NCBI RefSeq assembly: GCF_963555915.1
Contig: NZ_CAUVXL010000272.1
Location: 1 to 27,001 of the forward strand
Direction of reading: 5' to 3'
Origin: Protofrankia sp963555915
Lineage (GTDB): Bacteria > Actinomycetota > Actinomycetes > Frankiales > Frankiaceae
Length of the DNA stretch: 27,001 bases
A program made the position numbers and the translations under genes. The notes beneath the pieces were generated by a model. That model saw only the letters and a list, made by a program, of their open reading frames with translations. It was not told the origin of the DNA and ran no database searches. The first letter of the stretch is position 1, and every line of letters starts with the position of its first letter. This document shows, piece after piece, positions 8,584 to 15,114 of this stretch.

Positions 8584-8777
8584 CGCCGGATGCGGGGACC
8601 CGGCAGACGGTCCGGACAGATGCGCCCCGAGTGCCGGAGAACCCTCCGAACACGGTGTGCCACGGCCGGCCGAGACACGATCCAACCATCTCGCCGTTCC
8701 ACACCAGACATCCGTTGTTGCCTTGGATTCCCCGAAGTGGCATCCTCGATGTATCGAAGCGATATGTCTGACCGCTA

Positions 8778-8823
8778 GATCACCATGACGAGATCACCAT
8801 GACGAGATCAAAATAGCCAGATC
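8778..8823. repeat. Four GATC-centred motifs at exact 14-bp spacing upstream of padR
   Basis: GATC occurs at 8778, 8792, 8806 and 8820, each in the context AGATCA. The first two units are identical 14-mers (GATCACCATGACGA); the next two are degenerate. A further GGATCA lies at 8849. The array ends about 70 bp before the padR start, a plausible operator or promoter-proximal position. The function is unproven. Confidence 0.6.
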
Positions 8824-8891
8824 ACAACCATCGGTTCAGGCACTCGCTGGATCAGACAACCGCCAGGTCGATTACGGTGGAGGGAGCGGCA

Positions 8892-9521
8892 ATGCTGGAG
8901 TTGGCCGTCCTCGCGCTGCTCTCGGAGAGTCCGATGCACGGCTACGAGCTGCGGAAGCGGCTGAACACCGTGCTGGGTACCTTCCACCGTTTCAGCTACG
9001 GGTCCCTCTATCCATGCCTGCGCAAGCTCGCGGCCGAGAGCTACGTCACCGCCGACGACTCCAGTGCCGCGGGTCGCCTCGGCGGCCGCAGCCGCGTTGT
9101 CTACACCCTCACGGCCGAGGGCAAGGAACGCCTCGTCACCCTACTCGGTGAGGGCGGGCCGTCCTCCTGGGAGGACGAGATGTTCGGCGTCCGGTTCGCC
9201 TTCTTCGGCAAGACCGACGCGGCTGTCCGACTGCGCATCCTCGAAGGTCGACGCGGCCGGTTGGAGGAACGGCGTGAGAAGGTCCGGTCCGCCCTGACCA
9301 GGACCCGCGAGCGGTTCGACTCCTACACCCTCGAGCTGCAGCGCCACGGCCTCGAGTCCGTCGAGCGCGAGGTCCGCTGGCTCACTGAACTGATCGAAAC
9401 CGAACGGGCCGAGACCGGACGGACGCAACCACCGCCGACCGCCGTGTCCGCGGGGCTGCCACCAGACCTGCCCGCAGCTCCACAATCAACCGGGTCTCCA
9501 GGTGCGCAGGAGGATCAATGA
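8892..9521 (+). CDS. PadR family transcriptional regulator
   Basis: DNA-binding regulator of the PadR family, 209 aa. The winged helix-turn-helix (about 1-80) begins MLELAVLALLSESPMHGYELRKRL and includes FSYGSLYPCLRKLAAE and the wing segment GGRSRVVYTLTAEGKERL. The C-terminal half (about 100-180) is a charged helical, coiled-coil-like region for dimerisation. A Pro-rich tail follows. The start is ATG 8892 with GGAGGGAG 5 nt upstream; an in-frame GTG at 8877 is less likely. In M. tuberculosis the PadR-like Rv0047c lies directly next to ino1 (Rv0046c), so the pairing is conserved. Control of ino1 is an attractive inference but unproven. The stop codon overlaps a possible 26-codon ORF. Confidence 0.92.
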   Translation: MLELAVLALLSESPMHGYELRKRLNTVLGTFHRFSYGSLYPCLRKLAAESYVTADDSSAAGRLGGRSRVVYTLTAEGKERLVTLLGEGGPSSWEDEMFGVRFAFFGKTDAAVRLRILEGRRGRLEERREKVRSALTRTRERFDSYTLELQRHGLESVEREVRWLTELIETERAETGRTQPPPTAVSAGLPPDLPAAPQSTGSPGAQEDQ

Positions 9522-9598
9522 TCGCGCACCTTCCGGCCAGCGTGCCGACGCCACCGGGCCGGGAGGACAACGGCGACGCAGTCCCGCCCACCGGGTAG
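9518..9598 (+). CDS. Possible small ORF (26 aa) coupled to padR
   Basis: The ATG at 9518 overlaps the padR stop as ATGA and has a perfect AGGAGG at 9508-9513, 4 nt upstream. It encodes 26 residues (begins MIAHLPASVPTPPG, ends DAVPPTG) and stops at TAG 9596-9598, 92 nt before ino1. No membrane segment or known motif is visible. It could be a leader peptide, the remnant of a longer gene, or a chance ORF behind a strong ribosome site that lies inside padR coding sequence. The start context is better than that of many real genes here, but the short Pro-rich product makes it only tentative. Confidence 0.35.
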   Translation: MIAHLPASVPTPPGREDNGDAVPPTG

Positions 9599-9690
9599 TT
9601 CGGCGGCACCGCAGGGCCCGCATCCCCGCCCCACCCACCAGCGTCCACAACCAATACCGCTTCACACACAGCCAAAGGGAGCAGACCGTC

Positions 9691-10761
9691 ATGGGTTCGG
9701 TACGTGTCGCTATTGTCGGTGTGGGCAACTGCGCCGCATCCCTCGTCCAGGGGATCGAGTACTATCGCGACGCTGAGCCGTCGGCGCAGGTACCGGGCCT
9801 GATGCACACCCAGCTTGGCCAGTACCACGTTCGGGACCTGGAGTTCGTCGCGGCGTTCGACGTCGACGCCAAGAAGGTCGGACGCGATCTGTCCGAGGCG
9901 ATCGTCGCCAGCGAGAACAACACCATCAAGATTGCCGATGTGCCGCCACTGGGCGTCACCGTCGCCCGCGGCCACACTCTGGACGGCCTTGGTCGCTATT
10001 ACCGCGAGACGATCGCTGAATCCGACGAAGAACCCGTGGACGTGGTGGCCACGCTGCGTGAGTCCCGAGTCGACGTCCTTGTCTGCTACCTGCCGGTCGG
10101 CTCCGAGAACGCGGCGAAGTTCTATGCCCAGGCCGCGATCGACGCGGGCGTCGGGTTCGTCAACTGCCTGCCGGTCTTCATCGCGGGCCGCGCGCAATGG
10201 GCGGAGAAGTTCCGCGCGGCCGGCTTGCCGATCATCGGGGACGACATCAAGTCGCAGGTGGGCGCGACAATCACCCACCGCGTCCTGGCAAAGCTGTTCG
10301 AAGACAGGGGCGTTGTCCTGGACCGCACGATGCAGCTCAACGTCGGCGGCAACATGGACTTCAAGAACATGCTCGAGCGGGACAGGCTGGAGTCCAAGAA
10401 GATTTCCAAGACACAGGCAGTGACGTCTCAACTCTCCCACGACATGGGCCGGGACAACATCCACATCGGCCCGTCCGACTACGTCTCCTGGCTCGACGAC
10501 CGCAAGTGGGCCTATGTCCGCCTCGAAGGACGCGCGTTCGGCGATGTGCCGCTGAACCTGGAGTACAAACTTGAGGTGTGGGACTCGCCGAACAGTGCCG
10601 GTGTGGTCATCGACGCGGTTCGCTGCGCCAAGATCGCTCTTGACCGGGGTGTCGGGGGGCCGCTGGTCGCCGCATCCTCCTACTTCATGAAGTCGCCGCC
10701 GGAGCAGTACCGCGACAACGTCGCACGTGACAAGCTGGAGGCGTTCATCCGCGGCGAGTAA
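9691..10761 (+). CDS. ino1: Inositol-3-phosphate synthase
   Basis: Converts glucose 6-phosphate to 1L-myo-inositol 1-phosphate with catalytic NAD+, the entry step to phosphatidylinositol lipids and, in many actinobacteria, mycothiol. The product has 356 aa, the size of the short actinobacterial type. The Rossmann motif GVGNCAASL lies at residues 10-18. VCYLPVGSENAAKFYAQAAIDAG, GDDIKSQVGATITHRVLAKLF and LNVGGNMDFKNMLERDRLESKKISKT are family signatures that build the active site with conserved Lys and Asp residues. The start is ATG 9691 with AAAGGGAG upstream. It is downstream of padR in the same direction and ends in TAA embedded in TAAGAGCGCCCGGG, followed by a strong hairpin. Confidence 0.96.
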   Translation: MGSVRVAIVGVGNCAASLVQGIEYYRDAEPSAQVPGLMHTQLGQYHVRDLEFVAAFDVDAKKVGRDLSEAIVASENNTIKIADVPPLGVTVARGHTLDGLGRYYRETIAESDEEPVDVVATLRESRVDVLVCYLPVGSENAAKFYAQAAIDAGVGFVNCLPVFIAGRAQWAEKFRAAGLPIIGDDIKSQVGATITHRVLAKLFEDRGVVLDRTMQLNVGGNMDFKNMLERDRLESKKISKTQAVTSQLSHDMGRDNIHIGPSDYVSWLDDRKWAYVRLEGRAFGDVPLNLEYKLEVWDSPNSAGVVIDAVRCAKIALDRGVGGPLVAASSYFMKSPPEQYRDNVARDKLEAFIRGE

Positions 10762-10805
10762 GAGCGCCCGGGCGAGGCGTCCCGCGCAAGGCGACCCGGG
10801 ATGTA

Positions 10806-10850
10806 CGAGAGTGGTCCGGCCACCCGGAGGGGGCGGCCGGGCCACTCTCG
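10806..10850. terminator. Strong hairpin between ino1 and the convergent MFS gene
   Basis: Arms of 19 nt at 10806-10824 and 10832-10850 pair with one wobble and one mismatch around a 7-nt loop (arms CGAGAGTGG.. / ..CCACTCTCG). It lies 45 nt after ino1 and 54 nt after the convergent MFS gene on the other strand, so it can serve as a bidirectional terminator. No U-tract, as is common in GC-rich actinobacteria. Confidence 0.8.
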
Positions 10851-10883
10851 TCGTCGCTCACCGTCTGACCGCGGTCAGCTGCA

Positions 10884-10909
10884 TCAGGCGTCAGGCGTCA
10901 GGCGTCAGG
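10884..10909. repeat. 7-bp tandem repeat at the MFS stop codon
   Basis: TCAGGCG is repeated three times plus a partial copy, overlapping the end of the MFS gene. On the minus strand every unit supplies a TGA, and because 7 is not a multiple of three these stops fall in successive frames. Confidence 0.75.
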
Positions 10910-12281
10910 TCGCAGTCCTGGTGGGAACCGTTGTCATCGGGCTCGGCTGCGCTGCGGCTGTCGGCAACCGGCGGACCTCCACTCCCCCGAAGCCGTCCAG
11001 ATCAGACGGGTCAGACGGGTCGGACGTCCGCCTGCTCAGGTACAGCAGCGCGCACACGATGTACCCGGCTCCGGCGACCAGCACCATAACCGCCGACCTG
11101 CCGGTGGCCGGCAGGGTGATCGCCGCGAGCGCGGCAGCGGCCACGTAGGCGACGTTGAACAGCAGATCGTAGAGGGCGAAGGCGCGCCCCCGGTAGGCGT
11201 CGTCGATCTGTTCCTGCACGATCGTGTCGACACAGATCTTGCTGGCCTGGGCGGCGAACCCGATCGGCACCGACGCGACGATCAACAGCGCCGAGCTGAA
11301 CGGCAGACACAGGGAGATCTCGATGATCCCGGCGCCGAGCAGCACGAAGATGATCCACATCTGCTTGCTGACCCGGCGGGTCACCCGCGGCGTCACGAAG
11401 GCGGCCGTGACCGTTCCCAACCCGCCGGCGCCCACCAGCAGGGCAAGGCCCGCCAGACCTCCGACGGCGCCCGTGAAGTAGTTACGGTAGAGCAGGATCG
11501 CCATAACCGATGTAAGACCATATGACGCCCGGGAACCGGTCAAGGCGGCCAGGGCGTACCGGGCCGGCGCCCGCCGCCACAGGTGACCCGCTCCGTCCGC
11601 CAGTTCCAGGACCACCTGCCCGACCTCGCCGAGAACGCCCTGCCCGGGCGTGGCGTGCACGGGGCCGAACTCGCCCCGGCCCGCTCGGGCGGCGGTCCCC
11701 GCGGCAAGCAGGTAGACGACGCCGGAGAGCGCAGCCACAAAGGCGACACCCGCGTCGTCCCCGCCGATCAGCCCCCGCAGACCACTGCCGATACCGGCGC
11801 CGATGAGGGTCGCAAGCGTGCCGGCGGTCGTCGATACGGCGTTCGCCGTGACGAGCCGCCCCGCAGGGACGACCACCGGCAGGCCCGCGGACAGCGCGGC
11901 GAGCACAAACCGGTTGACGCTCACCACCGCCAATGCGGCCGCATAGAAGTCGGCACCGGTATGGCCGGCGGCGATCAGCACGACGAGGATGGCGAGCAGT
12001 ACGGCCCGGGCCAGCGCGCTGACCACCAGCACCCGCTGCCGCGACACCCGGTCGAGCAGGATCCCGGCGAACGGTCCGATGACACTGAACGGCAGCACCA
12101 CGATCGCCAGCGATGTCGCCAGCGCCGCGGCGGAGGTCGCCCGCTCCGGCGAGAACAGCACATAGCTGACCAAACTCGCCTGGAAGACCCCGTCCGCCGT
12201 CTGCGAGGTCAGTCGGGAGCTGAAAAGCCGCCGGAATCCGGTCAGCTCGAACAGTTGTCGCAGATCTCCGGCCCGCGCCAC
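10905..12281 (-). CDS. MFS family membrane transporter
   Basis: Polytopic permease of 458 aa with about twelve hydrophobic segments and a central cytoplasmic region (about 200-240), the plan of the major facilitator superfamily. The loop GILLDRVSRQRVLV after the second or third helix matches the conserved MFS loop 2-3 (G-x3-D-R-x-x-R). The second half has VTRRVSKQMW at the equivalent place. KICVDTIVQEQIDDAYRGRAFALYDLLFN is typical of the drug-exporter-like MFS_1/MFS_3 proteins. The substrate cannot be told. The start is GTG 12281, with no Shine-Dalgarno and TAGGCT 6 nt upstream (probable leaderless mRNA). The C-terminus carries TSDPSDPSDLDG from a 9-bp repeat. It converges on ino1. Confidence 0.85.
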   Translation of the reverse strand: MARAGDLRQLFELTGFRRLFSSRLTSQTADGVFQASLVSYVLFSPERATSAAALATSLAIVVLPFSVIGPFAGILLDRVSRQRVLVVSALARAVLLAILVVLIAAGHTGADFYAAALAVVSVNRFVLAALSAGLPVVVPAGRLVTANAVSTTAGTLATLIGAGIGSGLRGLIGGDDAGVAFVAALSGVVYLLAAGTAARAGRGEFGPVHATPGQGVLGEVGQVVLELADGAGHLWRRAPARYALAALTGSRASYGLTSVMAILLYRNYFTGAVGGLAGLALLVGAGGLGTVTAAFVTPRVTRRVSKQMWIIFVLLGAGIIEISLCLPFSSALLIVASVPIGFAAQASKICVDTIVQEQIDDAYRGRAFALYDLLFNVAYVAAAALAAITLPATGRSAVMVLVAGAGYIVCALLYLSRRTSDPSDPSDLDGFGGVEVRRLPTAAAQPSPMTTVPTRTAT

Positions 12282-12287
12282 AGCATG

Positions 12288-12293
12288 AGCCTA
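12288..12293 (-). promoter_or_regulatory. -10 box of a probable leaderless promoter for the MFS gene
   Basis: TAGGCT on the minus strand is separated by exactly 6 nt from the GTG at 12281, with no ribosome site between. It fits the TANNNT rule of leaderless actinobacterial transcripts. Confidence 0.45.
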
Positions 12294-12389
12294 CGGACCC
12301 AGCCGGTCATGCGTCCGAGCCGTGCCCCCGCTGGCACCGCCCGACCCTCGGATGTGACGCAACGTCACCGTGAACGTCAGTTCGGCAGG

Positions 12390-12800
12390 TCAGTTCGGCA
12401 GGAGGGTGAAGGCTTCAACGTGCTTCGGCCGGACGACGCCGAAGTGACGGCGGTCCAGCGTGGCGATCTCCGTGACGCCCAACCGCTCAGCGAGCGCGAT
12501 GACCGACGCGTCCACCCCACCGAGAGGGAAGTCCGCATACCGATCAACGAGATCCGCCATACGATCAAGATCCGCAATTTTCAGTTCGACGACAGCGAAA
12601 TGACCGGTGACAAACGACCGCAGGAACTGTGCTTCGACACGAGGGCCCGCGTCCCTCTGGAGAAGGTGACAAACCTCTGCGACAACCGGCGGTGGAACGA
12701 TGAACGGCCCCTTCTCCGGACTGAGGAGATCCAGGCTCGCAGCATGATGGCGATCCTTGCGGTTGGCAGCCGCCACGATCGGCCCTGCATCAACGATCAA
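12390..12800 (-). CDS. PIN-domain toxin, VapC-like
   Basis: Probable ribonuclease toxin of a type II toxin-antitoxin pair, 136 aa. It is a single PIN domain: IVDAGPIVAAANRKDRHH with Asp 4, VVAEVCHLL with Glu 42, GGVDASVIALAERLG with Asp 97, and IATLDRRHFGVVRP with Asp 116. These four acidic residues are the metal-binding set, so the enzyme looks intact. The likely start is TTG 12800, overlapping the antitoxin stop as TTGA. No other start codon lies in frame before the antitoxin end, and IVDAGP is the normal N-terminus. In this family the target is usually a tRNA or rRNA; the target here is unknown. It lies between the MFS permease and a sulfatase, in a block that looks accessory compared with the conserved flanks. 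Confidence 0.88.
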   Translation of the reverse strand: MIVDAGPIVAAANRKDRHHAASLDLLSPEKGPFIVPPPVVAEVCHLLQRDAGPRVEAQFLRSFVTGHFAVVELKIADLDRMADLVDRYADFPLGGVDASVIALAERLGVTEIATLDRRHFGVVRPKHVEAFTLLPN

Positions 12801-13060
12801 TGTGACCCCACAGTCGCATTGACGATCTCACTGGCCCGCTCGCCAAGGTCCGGATCGCCGTCGAAGCTGGCGAACCATGGCGGCGGCCAACCGGACCCGT
12901 CGGAGGCGGGGCCGGCGTCCATCCCGGTTACGGCAGGGACGAGCTCGAGGTGGAGACGTGCGCGGCGGCCTCGCGGGACGCCGTGACGCTCCAGCTCGGA
13001 GACGAGGTGGTCGTCAACGACGACCTCGAGGTCATAGCAGACCGGTTCTGGAGTAGCCAT
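12797..13060 (-). CDS. Antitoxin of the VapBC-like pair
   Basis: Small protein (87 aa) directly before the PIN toxin and overlapping it by 4 nt, the usual antitoxin position. The N-terminal half (MATPEPVCYDLEVVVDDHLVSELERHGVPRG...) could form a strand and helix. The C-terminus has PPPWFASFDGDPDLGERASEIV, which resembles the toxin-neutralising tail seen in many VapB-like antitoxins (Trp/Phe followed by an acidic helix). I cannot place it in a named DNA-binding family. The start is ATG 13060; it has no Shine-Dalgarno, but TATCCT lies exactly 6 nt upstream. The frame is open 30 codons further upstream, across the promoter palindrome, and that part is unlikely to be translated. Confidence 0.75.
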   Translation of the reverse strand: MATPEPVCYDLEVVVDDHLVSELERHGVPRGRRARLHLELVPAVTGMDAGPASDGSGWPPPWFASFDGDPDLGERASEIVNATVGSH

Positions 13061-13066
13061 GCGATC

Positions 13067-13096
13067 AGGATAGCGCAGATGAACTGCTTGCAAGCA
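13067..13096 (-). promoter_or_regulatory. Promoter and palindromic operator of the toxin-antitoxin pair
   Basis: On the minus strand the -10 TATCCT (13072-13067) stands 6 nt before the antitoxin ATG. Upstream lies the perfect 12-bp palindrome TGCTTGCAAGCA (13085-13096), in the -35 region. Autorepression by an antitoxin-toxin complex at such a palindrome is the rule for type II modules; here it is inferred. Confidence 0.55.
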
Positions 13097-13098
13097 AA

Positions 13099-13127
13099 TT
13101 GTCCACAAGAAAAGTGAGTTTTCCACA
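13099..13127. other. Two DnaA-box-like 9-mers, 20 bp apart
   Basis: TTGTCCACA at 13099-13107 is the preferred Streptomyces-type DnaA box, and TTTTCCACA at 13119-13127 is one base from the E. coli box TTATCCACA. Both are in the same orientation, just upstream of the toxin-antitoxin promoter, in an unusually AT-rich patch for this window. Binding is not shown. Confidence 0.5.
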
Positions 13128-13148
13128 GGCAATGCCCGCCCAACCGAC

Positions 13149-13180
13149 ACCGCCCCGCGGCCTGAGTTCCGCGGGGCGGT
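13149..13180 (-). terminator. Perfect 12-bp hairpin downstream of the sulfatase gene
   Basis: ACCGCCCCGCGG (13149-13160) and its complement CCGCGGGGCGGT (13169-13180) enclose an 8-nt loop. It is about 110 nt after the sulfatase stop in the direction of transcription and before the toxin-antitoxin promoter, so it would insulate the two. No U-tract. Confidence 0.65.
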
Positions 13181-13302
13181 GCTGTGTCCGGGGTGCTGTG
13201 TTCGGGGTGCTGTGTCCGGGGTCGGTGACGCGGTCCGGCCACCTCCGGTCAGTCCGGTCAGTTCGGTCCGGTCGGTCCGGTCAGGTCCGGTCAGGTCCGG
13301 CA
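13180..13302. repeat. 14-bp tandem repeat and TCCGGTC-rich array at the sulfatase 3' end
   Basis: TGCTGTGTCCGGGG is repeated three times at 13180-13221 (one mismatch). From about 13239 a degenerate array of TCCGGTCAG-like units runs up to and over the sulfatase stop codon (13291-13293). The region is non-coding apart from the last codons of the sulfatase. Confidence 0.75.
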
Positions 13303-14877
13303 GGACGCTCCGGCGCAGGTGGCTAGCTGGTTCAGCCGCGCGTCGAGCTGGGCGACCAGAGCCGCGTTCTGTGCCATACCCGCCGGGGTGGCGAGCAGGT
13401 TCGTGAGTTCGTACGGGTCGGCCGCCAGGTCGTAAAGCTCGTACTGGTGGACCTTGGGCGCCCGGTCGACGTCATACCAGCGGACGTAGAGGTAACGCTC
13501 GGTCCGCAGACCTGTCCACGGTGGCAGGTCCAGATAGTGAGCGGTCGCGTTGGTCACCTGCTCGGCGGCGATCCCGTCCTGGCCGTCCTCGCCGGGGCCC
13601 GCATACTGCCCCAACAGGTCACTGCGCCACGACGGCGGTTGCTGGCCGTGCAGCATGCCGGCGAGCGACTGCCCGTCGACGTCGGCTGGAACGCTCACCC
13701 CGGCCAGCTCCAGGAAGGTCGGCGCCAGGTCGATCTGCGCGACCATGTGACTGTCCGTACCTGCCTTGATGCCGGGTCCGGCGACAACCAACGGCACCCG
13801 CAACGACTCCTCGTACGGGGCCATCTTCTGGACGAGACGGTGCGAACCGAGGTTGTAGCCGTTGTCCGAGGTGAAGACGAGATAGGTGTTGTCCAGCTTT
13901 CCGGTGTCACGCAAGGTAGTCACAATGTTCGCCACCATGTCGTCGAGGGCGTACAGCGACCCCATCCGGTTCTGGTAGTCCCAGTTGTTGGTGGCCAGCA
14001 CCAGAGCGGACCGCTCGGTCGCGCTGGACGAGAGCCACCACGGCTTGTCCGAGACATCGGGCTCGAGGAAGTTCGGGCTGTGCGGAGCGGTGGCGCTGGC
14101 AAACGGGTTGTTGGCGTCCCGAGGCGCCGGTGGCAGGGGCAGGTGCGGCGCGGTGGACGCCGCGTACCAGAAGAACGGCGTGCCGTCAGTGGCGGCCCGG
14201 CGGATGAAGTCCGTGGACTTGGCGGCGACTACGTCGGTCGAGTAGTTGGCCGGATTGTCCGGACCGCCGTACTGCACCATCGTGCCGTTCTCGTTCAGCG
14301 TGTAGTTGTATCCGGTGTAGAAATTGTTGTTGACGCTGCCATACCATTCCGACCAGCCCGGCGGAATGTGCTCCGGCTCGTTCTCGATTCCGTTCATGTA
14401 CTTTCCGGCGAGACCGGTGCGGTACCCGGCGTCATGCAGGTATTTGGCGAAGGTCTTCTCCTCGTTACCGTTCGCCGCGAACGTGGCCCAACCACCGACG
14501 TCACCGGAGTTGGTGAGCACGCCGGTGTTGTGGCCGTACTTTCCGGTCAGGATCGTGCCGCGAGCCGGGCAGCAGATGGGCGTCGGAGCGAAGCTGTTGG
14601 TGAACGTCAGCCCACTGTCCCGGATGAGGGCGGCCGTGTGCGGCATGGCCTCCCAGTACGGCGAGGTGGTCGCGTCCAGGTCGTCGGCAAGGATGAACAC
14701 GAAATTCGGCCGACTGTCGCTCTTCGCCACGTTCACCGCGGCCAGCGGCGCGGAACTCCTCGCGGATGGCCCGGATCGCACCACGGGAATAATCACGGCT
14801 GCCATCGCAATGACGCCGAGTACGCCGGCGATGCCGAACCGCGCCCGCCGTCCGAGATGTCGATGTCGTGCGGACAC
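13291..14877 (-). CDS. Secreted or membrane-anchored sulfatase (formylglycine type)
   Basis: Hydrolase of the alkaline-phosphatase superfamily, cleaving sulfate esters outside the cytoplasm; the substrate is unknown. The product has 528 aa from GTG 14877. The basic N-terminus (RHRHLGRRARFG) precedes a hydrophobic segment at about 15-33 that is a signal peptide or anchor. Metal site residues include ILADDLD (Asp 65, Asp 66) and TSDNGYN (Asp 338, Asn 339). The sulfatase signature ICCPARGTILTGKYG holds Cys 102 in C-x-P-x-R, the residue turned into formylglycine by an FGE enzyme. AAGGAGG ends 6 nt before GTG 14877; the adjacent GTG 14880 is also possible. The gene lies between cca and the toxin-antitoxin pair, each side closed by a hairpin, so it is a separate unit and looks like an insertion into the conserved gene order. 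Confidence 0.92.
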   Translation of the reverse strand: MSARHRHLGRRARFGIAGVLGVIAMAAVIIPVVRSGPSARSSAPLAAVNVAKSDSRPNFVFILADDLDATTSPYWEAMPHTAALIRDSGLTFTNSFAPTPICCPARGTILTGKYGHNTGVLTNSGDVGGWATFAANGNEEKTFAKYLHDAGYRTGLAGKYMNGIENEPEHIPPGWSEWYGSVNNNFYTGYNYTLNENGTMVQYGGPDNPANYSTDVVAAKSTDFIRRAATDGTPFFWYAASTAPHLPLPPAPRDANNPFASATAPHSPNFLEPDVSDKPWWLSSSATERSALVLATNNWDYQNRMGSLYALDDMVANIVTTLRDTGKLDNTYLVFTSDNGYNLGSHRLVQKMAPYEESLRVPLVVAGPGIKAGTDSHMVAQIDLAPTFLELAGVSVPADVDGQSLAGMLHGQQPPSWRSDLLGQYAGPGEDGQDGIAAEQVTNATAHYLDLPPWTGLRTERYLYVRWYDVDRAPKVHQYELYDLAADPYELTNLLATPAGMAQNAALVAQLDARLNQLATCAGASCRT

Positions 14878-15047
14878 CACATGCCTCCTTCTCCGTCCTC
14901 CGAGCGGAGCCGGAAACGGCGCGACGTTCGTTCTTCCACGCCGCCGGCGGCTCGCATCCCGAACCACTCGGCAGAGGAACGAAGTCGATCGTGACCGCGC
15001 CGCGTGTGAACGGCTGGAACGCAGGGTGTGAGTGCGATTCGAAAGCC

Positions 15048-15099
15048 GGCCCACCACATCGGGCGGCCCACTGAAAGGGACCGCCCGATGTGGTGGGCC
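15048..15099 (-). terminator. Perfect 19-bp hairpin downstream of cca
   Basis: Arms at 15048-15066 and 15081-15099 are fully complementary over 19 bp (beginning GGCCCACCAC.. and ending ..GTGGTGGGCC), with a 14-nt loop. It begins 16 nt after the cca stop codon and separates cca from the sulfatase gene. This is the strongest hairpin I saw in the window. Confidence 0.85.
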
Positions 15100-15114
15100 T
15101 GCGGGCGGGTCGAG

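Larger units (their letters stand above)
8571..8891. other. Divergent intergenic region between DUF5318 and padR
   Basis: About 320 bp between divergent genes, with no gene I can support. It holds the leaderless -10 of the minus-strand gene, an inverted repeat TATCG-AAG-CGATA at 8752-8764, and the 14-bp GATC iterons at 8778-8823. It probably carries the promoters for both directions and an operator for the PadR protein. Confidence 0.6.

Noticed and set aside
9382..10845. Minus-strand open frame of 487 codons opposite ino1
   Set aside because: Antisense shadow of a highly conserved enzyme; it also runs through the ino1 hairpin.
11583..12986. Plus-strand open frame of 467 codons across the MFS and toxin-antitoxin genes
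   Set aside because: Arg/Gly/Pro-rich composition of an antisense frame, running over three convincing minus-strand genes.
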